Shown in pieces: positions 30,012 through 39,763 of a DNA stretch of 64,000 bases. The stretch is from Nakazawaea peltata (Eukaryota; Ascomycota; Pichiomycetes; Alaninales; Pachysolenaceae). The stretch spans positions 995,135-1,059,134 of the forward strand of contig BCGQ01000001.1 of the NCBI GenBank assembly GCA_001599355.1, read 5' to 3'. The notes beneath the pieces were generated by a model, which was given only the letters and a program-made list of their open reading frames with translations, made no database searches and was not told where the DNA came from. Numbering within the stretch: position 1 is the first letter of the stretch; every line of letters starts with the position of its first letter. The position numbers were made by a program, and so were the translations under genes.

Positions 30012-32449
30012 ATGGCAGCAGAATTTTACCATCATCAGAACTCATCGGCCATTTCAGCGCAGTCTACTGGTAGCAGAAGACTCTCTGCTCATAATCCTTT
30101 CAGAAAGAACGTGGTCAGCGCTACGAACACTGGGCTTTCGAACTACAGGGCATCATTTGCATCGAACTCTACACCAACTATCAGTGAGCATGCATCGGAG
30201 AGTAGAACTTCATTGAATACCCAAGCATTTGAAGCCTGGGTCCAAAAGAACCAAGAATTGGAGACTCTCTCCGATGAGGAAGAACTTGATTTCGTTGACA
30301 CAAGCGTTTTCGCTAAGCCTTCGAGACCTTCGATCCCTCAAAGATCCGGATCTGATAGTTCGGTGGTTATCAGGCCAAATCTGAGAGTTCACAGTCTGAA
30401 CTCGAATTCAAGCAGGTAAGTATTTTTTATTATTTAATATTTGGATAATGGTTTCCCAGGGCAAGGATAATCAGTGAACTGATTCACATAGGAACACTGT
30501 TAGAGGTAGACTTTAGAGATATAAGTACGGGAGCATGAGGGGGGTAAGAATTCATGAGAATGTAAGGTAAGGAGATTGGAAATACAGAGTGATACAAAAT
30601 GATACACAGAGAAGATTTACAACGAATGGCAATATCAATATTGACTTCCCCACTGATCGAGATACCCATGTTAAAATGAAGTTCAAGCATATTTCCAATC
30701 TCTCCACAATCAGTCGTGCACCCTGTGCTAATTCTCTCATCAGTCGCGTCGATTATAGGATGGAGAAAGGACCAAAATATTGAGGGGAGTGCAATAAATG
30801 GGGCTGCGAAAATATAGTCTGCCTAAAATTAGGGGCTGTCAAAATAGAGGCTACGTAAAAAAAGGTCATGCGACGTGTTAAGTTTAACATCAAAAGGACA
30901 ACTGAATATTGTCACCTTTTCAGACCTTATCAAGCTCATCGGCACTACTGATCTACACCTCCCAAATTCATGTCATCCCCCCAAATCTCCTGAAATAGCA
31001 AAAAAACCTCCTCCTGAAACTTCCTCCCTCCCCCTAACAACCCCCCAACACACACGCAAACAGTAAAACAAAAATACAAAAATTGGACGAAAAAAGCAAA
31101 AAAATACAAAGAAGGCGCTCGCTCCAATTCGAACCTACGCAACAATCTCATTTTGATATTGGTGTTTATATAACAGTTGATATCTGAACATCTTGATTAT
31201 CACGGGAGTCGATTTCATTGACATAGATTGATTTGCTGAGCACGACTGTATTGCGTAATATTTAAGGAGCCAGAAACTTTTTTTTAGCTTGCTCAGCCCC
31301 CATCAAAGCAATAGCAAATATAGCGCCAGAGATATATAAACTGGGGAACCATAGAACTCCATCCAAAGGTATTCTGACAACGTTTAACTAACATATTATT
31401 ATAGAATGTCCAACTACGCTAATAATCCGTTCGCTGATGCTTTGACTGCCAGTCCAACAAGAAGCAGTACTGACTCTTCTTCTCATCATAGTGCTAGTGT
31501 TAATCTGCCTTATAGATCTAGGGAATCTGCGTCACCAAATCTTCAACATCTGAGTGTACAAAGACCGCGGAATTACAAATCGGCTCCTCCACCTCCAAAT
31601 AGAGCAACTAAAGATGTTCTGCCACCTTCTTATGAAGAGGCTGCTGGAAGAGAGGCTGCTGCCGCTCCTTACCGCGATGAAAAGGATAGAACTAGAAGCT
31701 CTGAACATCGTCGTCATCATAGACATAGATCACACAGTGACGGAGACCATATCAGAACTGAACGTTCCCATAGAAGTTCCGAACATAAAAGTAGTAGCCG
31801 TCACCACCACTCTTCCAGAAGTGGTAGGGAAAAGTCATCTAGAAGTGGTTCTTCCAATAAAGAAGTTGCCAAACCAAAGAATTTGGATGTTATTGATAAA
31901 TTAGATGTCACAGGTTTGTTTGGGGGAGGATTCCATCATGATGGACCATTTGAGGCTTGTACTCCTCATAGAAATCAAAATAAGAAGGCTGCTCCTGTCA
32001 TGGCTTTCCCGGTTGATGGACCTAATTCAAGTATTAAAGGTGGTCCACAATCTATTAAACAAGAATTGATGGAATATCTGTTTGGTGTTCCAAATGAAGA
32101 TGACCTTTACCAGCAATCTGGAACTCCAGCAGCTTCCCTGGTTCCATCTCGTACAACTCAACAGCCTCTGCAAGCTGGAAGATCGGTTTACCTCTCCAAT
32201 GGAAACACTAACCAATCCACCTCTACTATTAGAGCTATCAAGAATGATATGTCTGTTATTCAATTTGATTCTGCATCAAAGGCCGAACCAATCCATGGCC
32301 ATGTTACCCTGGGTTTAGGTAGTTCCACCTTCGTCGATGGAGCCCCTCTGCCCAGAAATGCCGTAATTGAAGAAGCCAATAATAACACCGGTTTAGGAAG
32401 AAAGAAGTCGATAGTTCATAGAGTTAAGAGTATTAGAAGAAAGAACTAG
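30012..32449 (+). CDS. PAL1: PAL1 family endocytic/morphogenesis protein, spliced with a 989-nt intron
   Basis: Exon 1 is 30012-30415 and exon 2 is 31405-32449, giving 482 residues, close to S. cerevisiae Pal1 (about 499). The donor is GTAAGT at 30416; the branch site AACTAAC (31386-31392) and TATAG (31404) form the acceptor. The junction codon is AGA and the reading frame continues into the ATG at 31406. Seen: an NPF motif in each exon (NPFRK, NPFAD), a PPSY motif, a His/Arg/Ser-rich stretch and the Pal1 signature NLDVIDKLDVTGLFGGGFHH with FEACTPHRN and APVMAFPVDGPN. Known: Pal1 proteins act with EH-domain proteins at cortical actin patches. A second start at 31406 alone would make 347 residues. 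The signature domain is certain; joining exon 1 is well supported but not proven. Confidence 0.85.
30416..31404 (+). other. Long PAL1 intron with internal promoter-like region
   Basis: At 989 nt this is much longer than the other introns here (52-103 nt, apart from RPL32 with 372). A TATATAAA box at 31333-31340 stands 66 bp before the internal ATG at 31406, which could start a short form. I see no snoRNA C/D signature or tRNA within it. Confidence 0.6.
31333..31340 (+). promoter_or_regulatory. TATATAAA box inside the PAL1 intron
   Basis: A consensus TATA element at a normal distance from the internal ATG (31406). Confidence 0.4.
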
Positions 32450-32703
32450 TTCTCTAACATCTGCATTGTTTTCGTCTTTTCTTGGTTTCTATTATGTATT
32501 ATTGCTTGATTGTCACTTGTCTGGTTCGAGTGGATTGCTCTGGATATCGTTTCATGTTATTTTTATTATATTCCTTGGGTTACTGATTTGATTTTTATAC
32601 CATCACCTAAAAATTTACTATATAAACATATAATTACAATGTTCAAAACAAGTTTTATCCAAGTAGTTTCATATATACAGGGTTTGTTATCCGAGAGATG
32701 ACT

Positions 32704-33720
32704 TCAAAACTTAGGTCTTTCGTTACTACTTGGTAATCTAGCGGTAACGGCTTGCCAATCGATGTGGTTCCAAACATTTTCCAAGTATAATTTCTTACCA
32801 AAGACTCCATAGTCAGGTAAGTAAGCAGAAGGAGATCCATTGATCAGCAATAATGGTAAATATACACTCTTGTTCAATGCAGCAACTTGGTATTTAGCTT
32901 CCTCGACGGTAGGTACTCTAGCGATGGTGTCTGTGTCGATGAATCCACCGGTGCTCTTCTCTCTACGGTTCAGTTTCTCTTGCAGTCTTAATTGTTCCTT
33001 CAACAGCTGTAATTGACCGGAAGATTGTTCAAAGTTTGGACTTCCTCCATTGTAAGTGTTGACTACGAACAATTTATCAAACTTTGCAGATCCAAGATTA
33101 CCTTGCTCTTGTTTGGACAAACCTCTAGCAACTAACCAAGTGTAACCGTTACCTTTGATGGCCAGGTTAGAGTTCAATAATAACGTTCTGAACTCGACAA
33201 TAGATCCGAAAGAGTCTTCAATCCATGCTTGTAAATAATCCTTTGGTTGATTTTGGAATTCTGTCAGTATACTTGGGTTTTCGAATATACTTCTTTCGGT
33301 AGGTTTATGGGCGATCTTGAATTCACCTGAATTGGACCCAGAACTCGATGTAAGAGAACTGATCGCAAAGAAGTTATTGTAAATCTTCGACAGTAAATTG
33401 AATACGGCATAACTATCAGGAGTAGTGACTGCGGTCAGAACTAACAGTTCCAATTGCAGTTCGGATCCTTTCAGCAGAGCAGTTTCCATAGTGCTAGTTA
33501 AACTAGCTTTGTTTTGCAGTTCATCTACGGCAGCTTCCAAATCAGCAATCGACTGTTCAGCCACATCATACCAAGCTGTATTTAATCCTTTGGCGCTATA
33601 AAGACCGCTGATACCTTTCTCTTTTTGAGAGTCGATGTAGGGGATCTCAGGGATTGAAATGAAGGTTCTTTTGTAAGCGCGGTTAACCTTGAGGTTTCTC
33701 TTAACTATACTGCTCAACAT
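32704..33720 (-). CDS. RSM26: Mitochondrial ribosomal small-subunit protein of the mS42/mS43 family (RSM26/MRP1)
   Basis: A 338-residue protein. Seen: an Arg/Lys-rich mitochondrial presequence (about 1-25), then a degenerate Mn/Fe superoxide dismutase-like fold: an N-terminal helical pair (about 45-130), WIEDSFGSIVEFRTLLL, GNGYTWLVARG, and the C-terminal PDYGVFGKKLYLENVWNHID. Known: mS42 (Rsm26) and mS43 (Mrp1) are SOD-derived proteins of the yeast mitoribosome without enzyme activity. The C-terminal block fits Rsm26 best, but I cannot exclude Mrp1. It is divergent from DBP5 across a spacer carrying a minisatellite. Confidence 0.8.
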   Translation of the reverse strand: MLSSIVKRNLKVNRAYKRTFISIPEIPYIDSQKEKGISGLYSAKGLNTAWYDVAEQSIADLEAAVDELQNKASLTSTMETALLKGSELQLELLVLTAVTTPDSYAVFNLLSKIYNNFFAISSLTSSSGSNSGEFKIAHKPTERSIFENPSILTEFQNQPKDYLQAWIEDSFGSIVEFRTLLLNSNLAIKGNGYTWLVARGLSKQEQGNLGSAKFDKLFVVNTYNGGSPNFEQSSGQLQLLKEQLRLQEKLNRREKSTGGFIDTDTIARVPTVEEAKYQVAALNKSVYLPLLLINGSPSAYLPDYGVFGKKLYLENVWNHIDWQAVTARLPSSNERPKF

Positions 33721-33878
33721 TTTCGACCTTTGATGTGGTATGGTGTATTGGTGGTGTATCGGTGGTGCACCTTTAGTTGACCAGATTCTTCGATCGGTTG
33801 AAAAGTTGGAGATGAAAAAGTCAAAAAATTTTCATTCAGTTTATTATGGGAGTTAAGGTGAGCAAAGTATGAAAATAT

Positions 33879-33995
33879 GGGAAACAGTAAGAAAAACAGT
33901 AGGGAAAAACAGTAGGGAAAACAAGTAGGGAGAGGAAAAACAGTAGGTAAAAAAGTATAGGGAAATTAGTAGGGAAAATTAGTAGGGAAATGAGT
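33879..33995. repeat. Minisatellite of about nine GGGAAAAACAGTA-like units
   Basis: Imperfect 12-14-bp units (GGGAAAACAGTA and variants ending AGTA) follow one another. The tract lies in the RSM26/DBP5 divergent spacer (33721-34335). The rest of that spacer shows only A/T-rich words such as AAAAAATTTT. Confidence 0.65.
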
Positions 33996-34335
33996 GAGAG
34001 TGGAGGGGCTAGGAGTTAGAGGTTAGATAGGTGAGATGAAGCACATCGAGGCAAATTCAATAAGTCTAATTTTACAACGCTTCATACTCGAAAATTCTCC
34101 AGCCTGGGTCTCATTATCTACATAGAATATTACCTTTAAATCATCTGTCTTCATTCCTTCATTCCTACTCAACCCTCTAACCCTCCATCCCTTATTTGCC
34201 CGCGTTATTTTCACCTGCCAAATTCATCCCTCAGCGAAAAAATTTGACGAAAACGCCATACAAAGGCGGTTAACTCGTAGAAAATACAACGTTAGACACA
34301 AGTCCAAGAATAATTGTATTCGCGTATAGATTACA

Positions 34336-35837
34336 ATGTCTGGTAGTAAGTTTTATTGTACGTCATAGGCGACGATGATTGTATACTGACTTTTCAAGTT
34401 CAAAACGAGGCAAAAGACGCCGCCGATTTATTGTCTTCATTGACAATTGGTAAAGATGAGCCAAAGAAAGAGGTAGTAGAAGAAAAGGTTGTAGAAGAAA
34501 AGAAGGAAGAGAAGAAAGAGGACGAAAAGAAAGAGGATCCTAAAGAAGAAGAGAAGACCGAGCAACCAGAAACAAATTTGATTAAATCGACTTATGAGGT
34601 TAAAGTCAAATTGGCTGATTTACAGGCTGATCCAGATTCTCCATTGTATTCTGTCAAATCTTTTGATGACTTGGGATTGACTCCGGAATTATTGAAGGGT
34701 GTTTACCTGATGAAATTCCAAAAACCTTCCAAGATTCAAGAGAGAGCTTTACCATTGTTGTTACTGAACCCTCCAACTAACTTCATTGGACAATCTCAAT
34801 CTGGTACCGGTAAGACTGCTGCCTTCTCGTTGACTCTGTTATCTAGAGTTGACCCAACAATTAACCTGACACAGCTGATCATTTTATCTCCTGCTAGAGA
34901 ATTGGCTAGACAAACTTTGGAGGTAATAACTGAGATGTCCAAGTTCACCAATTTAAAGATCCAATTGGTCGTTCCTGGTGCTGTTGAACAAGGTGCTGCT
35001 GTCACCGGCCAAATTGTAGTTGGTACTCCAGGTCTTACATTGGATTTGATCCAAAGAAAACGTATCAACACTTCTCAAGTTAAGCTCTTTATTCTTGATG
35101 AAGCTGACAATATGTTGGATCAACAAGGTTTGGGTGATCAATGTGTCAGACTTAAGAGATTTTTGAAGAAAGATGCTCAATTAGTATTATTCAGTGCCAC
35201 TTTCCCAGAAAAGGTGAAGCTGTTTGCTCATAAGTTTGTTCCTAATGCCAACACCTTGGAATTGAAACACGAAGATTTGAATGTTGATCTGATCAAGCAA
35301 TTATATATGGACTGTAACAGTGAGGCCCATAAATTCGAAGTCTTGTGTGAGCTTTATGGTTTGTTGACGATTGGTTCTTCTATTATTTTCGTACAAAGAA
35401 AGGAGACCGCTGATATGTTGTATAAGAAGATGACCCAAGAGGGTCACACTGTCACAGTATTGCATTCTAACTTGCAAAATGATGAGAGAGATCGTTTGAT
35501 CGATCAATTCCGTGGGGGTAAAGCTAAGGTTCTTATCACAACCAACGTTTTAGCAAGAGGTATTGATATCCCTTCGGTCTCGATGGTTGTAAACTATGAT
35601 TTACCTGTTGACAAGTATGGTAAGGCTGATCCATCTACTTACTTGCATAGAATTGGTAGAACTGGTAGATTTGGTAGAGTTGGTGTCAGTGTTTCCTTGG
35701 TTCACGATCAAAAATCGTACCAAGTTTTGCAAGACATTATTAATTACTTTGGATCACAAAACATCTCTATGACCAGAGTTCCTACTGATGATTGGGACGA
35801 AGTTGAAGAAATAGTCAACAAGGTCATCAAGGGATAA
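34336..35837 (+). CDS. DBP5: DEAD-box RNA helicase DBP5 (mRNA export), spliced
   Basis: Exon 1 is 34336-34345 (ATG TCT GGT A) and exon 2 is 34399-35837, encoding 482 residues, the same length as S. cerevisiae Dbp5. The 53-nt intron has GTAAGT at 34346, a variant branch site TACTGAC and CAAG at 34398. The start MSGIQNEAKDAADLLSSL replaces the unspliced non-ATG frame. Seen: a Lys/Glu-rich N-terminus; the Q-motif region FQKPSKIQERALPLL; motif I SGTGKT; motif II DEAD (LDEADNMLDQQG); FSAT; and motif VI HRIGRTGRFGR. The ending VPTDDWDEVEEIVNKV is almost identical to the yeast one. Known: Dbp5 works at the nuclear pore with Gle1 to release export factors from mRNA. The identification is certain. Confidence 0.97.
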
Positions 35838-36761
35838 TCAGAACACATATTTTTGTTCTCTTGTTTGGACTAGTCTCCATATTTTTAGCTGTATAGTTTT
35901 ATGTATAATTTTTTTGGCTTTTTTTCTTTTTTTTTTTTCTTGGATTTTTTTTTCTTTTTGGAAGCTAAATCACTCCAATAAGGAATGCATTCAGTATTGC
36001 TTTCAATCCCACCTTATGTAGATTTTCATTGGCAAGGGCTCCATGTAAGTATCTAGATAATGAATAATAGTGAGCTTCTGAAAATCTTCCGCTAATGAGG
36101 CACAAAAGTTAAAAGTCTTGTGTTATACTATTATTCTACTTAAAGTTTGACGCGCAGCGAGCCAAGTATGAACTTTAAAGCTTAGATTAAAGTTTGCTTC
36201 TCACTAAACTATCTTCGTGTTTAACAGTGTTCTTGGTAGCAACTAGCAGACAACTTGGTAGCACTTAAAAATTCTTAGTGATGATACGCGAGTATAACCT
36301 TAAATAACCAACCTCATTGGTTCTTGGAATGTCAGTTTATTGTTAATTTAATAATATTTTAGGGGATGGTGCCGTAGACCCTAGGGGCTGCTGCGGTCTG
36401 TGGCTTACTCAATGCTACCCTAGGTAAGCTTCAGTTTATTAGAAATTCTGAACCCCTTCAATTGAATTAAAGTTGGTGGTAACGATTGCATCTCGCTCCA
36501 GAACTATAAAGCTAAACTTGCAGAATACCTTGTAAAACTCATAAATCGTAGCTATATGTAGTTGGTATTGAGTATTCCTTGGATCACTTCCGCGGAAGAA
36601 TCTCATTCTTCGGAGAACAGAAAATTTCAGTTCTACAATTGTGTTCAAGATCTATGAGTTTACCTGCTACATGTTATAGGACATATCACATTAAGAAAAT
36701 CGATAATTATAGTAGTCTGAGGGGTAATGCTATAGATAAATAGTGCTTCCGGAACAACTCC
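35838..36761. other. DBP5 3' region with T-rich tract; otherwise no gene seen
   Basis: A T-run-rich stretch at about 35905-35962 probably covers the DBP5 3' end. CCCTAGG/CTAGGGG words near 36380-36425 form only short stems. Small open frames here look random. Confidence 0.35.
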
Positions 36762-36998
36762 TTATTGGGTACCGTTCGTAGACCCCTCATCATCTCTTAG
36801 ATGGATAATCAACTCTACAAAGAAGATTATTGTTGAGATTGTAATTAACACACATGAACAAACCATGAATGCAATTAACAGTTTGTATTTCCTGATTTCA
36901 TTGTTGTACTTTGCTTGTCGTTCGATATCGAATGACGATGGTTTAGCTGGAAGTGGTGAGTCCGGACTGATATTTTGAAGTTTGATGTATGAACTCAT
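36762..36998 (-). CDS. Small single-pass membrane protein, unknown
   Basis: From the ATG at 36998 this encodes 78 residues (the frame begins earlier only at a non-ATG codon). Seen: a hydrophilic N-terminus with Pro/Ser, a Lys/Arg-flanked region (RKYKLL), one long hydrophobic segment (about 42-67, IAFMVCSCVLITISTIIFFV) and an acidic, Asn-containing tail. The layout suggests a single-pass protein with the basic side in the cytosol. A TATATATA box lies at 37047-37054, about 50 bp upstream of the ATG, which favours a real transcribed gene. I do not recognise a family. Confidence 0.5.
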   Translation of the reverse strand: MSSYIKLQNISPDSPLPAKPSSFDIERQAKYNNEIRKYKLLIAFMVCSCVLITISTIIFFVELIIHLRDDEGSTNGTQ

Positions 36999-37448
36999 TT
37001 TCAAATGCAAAGATTAGGTGTAGTGGGTATTAATGCTGTAGGTGTCTATATATAATCTGACTAAACATATGAGCAGACTTGTCTCGATTAAAATGTTGAC
37101 TCAGAATTAATCCCTCATTCGTTTGGTTTTGCTCAAATAGGCAATCATCTGCCTCCCTAATCTGCACTCTAATTGGGACTTAGGTAAGACCATCATCAAG
37201 AGGACTCCAAAGATAGGGTCGTTTCTCGAAATGATACTTAAAATCCTCAAAATATCACCCTAACCTCTTCAGTCAACCACATAAATATAATATACATAGT
37301 TTTTAACCAATTTTGATTATACTTCTAATTAATTTATAACAATAAGATACAAGATGTTCATGTAAATTTATATGCAAACACTCTAAGCGGCTGAACTATG
37401 GACTGATGGGTCAATAGATTCAAAGCAAACCGCTGAAACACCCCCTCC
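36999..37448. promoter_or_regulatory. Upstream region of the small membrane gene; PCC1 3' end
   Basis: This holds the TATA box at 37047-37054 and A/T-rich sequence near 37.3 kb that likely serves the PCC1 3' end. Nothing else is seen. Confidence 0.35.
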
Positions 37449-37787
37449 TTAAACCTCAAGTAAGACGTCCTTCTTACCGTCAAACTCATCCATACATTCT
37501 ATCACTGTTTTCAAGCTTTCCAAAGTGGAGTTCACACCAACTCTGAGTACTCTATTGGTCTTACTTTTGAATGACAAAATTAACACATTGTCATTTGTAG
37601 AATAAGATATTTGGATTTCCTGTGGTTTCAACACTGGATCAGGTTCTAAGGTCGTCTTAGCTATGACCGACTGCTTCAGTGTCTCGAAGGGCACCTTCAA
37701 TTCTCTACACCAAAAGTTAGTACACTATTGTCACCAATACCTGTCCATAAGCACTTACAATGTAAACGGGAACTCTTCTTCAGTCAT
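37449..37787 (-). CDS. PCC1: KEOPS/EKC complex subunit PCC1, spliced
   Basis: Exon 1 is 37787-37759 (29 nt, MTEEEFPFT) and exon 2 is 37704-37449, giving 94 residues. The 54-nt intron has GTAAGT at 37758, TACTAAC (complement in 37716-37722) and GTAG at 37705. The alternative acceptor 2 nt on would break the frame. Seen: the Pcc1/LAGE3 pattern FTLELKVPFETLKQS, EPDPVLKPQEIQISYS, LILSFKSKTNRVLRVGVNS and the helix TLESLKTVIECMDEF. Known: Pcc1 dimerises KEOPS, which makes the t6A base at position 37 of ANN-decoding tRNAs. S. cerevisiae PCC1 is also a small intron-bearing gene. Confidence 0.93.
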
Positions 37788-39763
37788 ATCACCCAATATT
37801 CAACTCCTCTCTTGTCTAATCAGCACGACATTTCTTGTCTATCTACAAAATTTTTATCAGCTCTTTTGGTGTATATAGTTGTGTATTTAATATCAAATTC
37901 CAAATTTGGTAATCACATGCGGCCACTAAATTCCTCAAGTAGCAACAGAAAGTCGTGTGCATATGACTGATGGAGGGCCCTCTCGTTATAGGATTTATTT
38001 CCGACATATTTCTTTTTCCTTTTCATTTTGGGCTATAAGTGTCTTTCAAGAAAAAGGGGAAAATTTTTTTAGGTATGACGTAGCTGAGTGCCTGAAACTG
38101 TAGAGAACTCGCTTCTGGGAGTGATATTGACCTCATATGGGAATTATTGGGCTTGTGGTAATCACACCAAAGATACATGCAATATTGAACGTTATTTAAT
38201 AAGGAGATAGCAGGCAATATGAGGTCAAATTGTTCTTTTCATCGATCTTATTTAACTAAGAACTAAAAAGAACATTGCTGAAGGAAAAGAAAGAATTTTT
38301 CACAAAAAGCAATCGTTCCTTTTTCGTACATAATTGGGCTCATCACCGCCTGATTTCACTCCAGGTATTCTTCACAATAGATTTTCTGCATGAATGTTCT
38401 CTTGATGTCTGTGAACTCCGCGCCTTGCTTTCGTACGCTTCACCGGTATGGCTATGGATGTTACATCGCCTGGTTGTGGATCGATCAGCTGCAGTATTTC
38501 TTCCGAAAGCCCAGCCTGCAAGGGTACAGCCTATGCGAACCCTAGTAATAATAACGGCCGGATAATCTATCTCTTGTATTTGAAGGATCGTAGTATTCCT
38601 CCAGAGTCATGCTAATTAGATCAACAAGTGTACCCTAAACCATAGTATTCTCCGCAGCCCCAGTTCTGTACCCTCGTTATGAATTTCCCTTTTTATTTTT
38701 GACACAGGCCTTAGTTTTCTCTTTTGGCACAAGATAAGGCAAATAGGGAAAGATTATTAGAATTAAGAAGATTCTGATTGATTAGCGATCGTGTAGTAGC
38801 GGAATCAAGAAGTGGAAATCCGCTCACTCTATCAGCTCGGCAACTGATGAGCGATAAGGGTATCTGATAAGATCTGTTTGTGCCTATCAATGCTGATAAG
38901 AGAGCGCATAGACAAGATTCAATCTGTAGAGGTAGATTAATGCTCATAATTAGTAGATCTGAAAGAAGGAGAATGGGGTATTGATATCAGAGTTCAATTG
39001 ACCCATCTCTCAGCGAGTTACTAGTAAATTTCCACCCCATTGCCTCCTTAGCTTCGGATGTTGGATGTGGGGATTTGAGATCCTTACACTAATTACAGTC
39101 CCTTCATCTTGCTACCTCGGTTTTGTTTACTTTCCATCCCCCAATTTAAACTTTTTTGTGGAGTACACCCACTCTGTGACCTTCCCCTTTTTGTTAATTT
39201 TCCCTGGTGGTTGCTTTTGAGTGACAAAAATGCAACCGTGCCTCCTCCGACTTGGCTCTATCATCTCACTCTGAACATCAACTCTTATCAGCTTATCTTG
39301 ATCAACCTCATTTTTGAGGTTCATTCATATCTATTCCCTCCATCACATATACTAAAACGGTCAAAATACCCCCCTGTTCGATCCCTCTCTTCATCGTCTC
39401 ACCGGGTTTTTCCTTTCTCGAGGCTTTTGTGTCACTCTACACAGAGAAATTTGTGCGTCAGAAAAAAAAAAAGAAACAACAATATGACATCATTGTGCTT
39501 TAAACTACTGGTATTAAAGAGAAATGAAGGCTGTTAACTATGTATTATCCCTCTTGTTCTTTAAAAGTTTCCCTATTTCATGTAGCTCCTGCATCTAAGT
39601 ATCGAAAATTTTTTATTTTTTTCACTAAACCTTCTGTTCTCCTAAAAGAAGGTTATAATAGACCCGAAAACTTTTCACATTGTCTTGGTAATCTGGAATA
39701 TAAATGGTATCACAAGTCCTGTTTAGTTTCTATTAAATAATTGTAAATTGTAAAAAATCAACA
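37788..39763 (+). promoter_or_regulatory. Long permease promoter with a cluster of GATAAG sites
   Basis: About 2 kb without a convincing gene. GATAAG lies at 38733-38738, 38853-38858, 38866-38871 and 38895-38900, and CTTATC at 39284-39289 and 39292-39297 (8 bp apart). GATAAG is the site of nitrogen-regulatory GATA factors. A 142-codon open frame at 39109-39537 overlaps the site pair and has no recognisable sequence. Confidence 0.5.

Noticed and set aside
31098-31140. Possible tRNA (a TTCGAA word resembling a B box on the minus strand)
   Set aside because: The T-arm stem does not pair (CTCCA against CCTAC), and no acceptor stem could be found at a normal distance.
39109-39537. 142-codon open frame upstream of the permease
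   Set aside because: It has low-complexity, non-protein-like composition, overlaps the GATA-site pair and pyrimidine-rich DNA, and shows no recognisable family.
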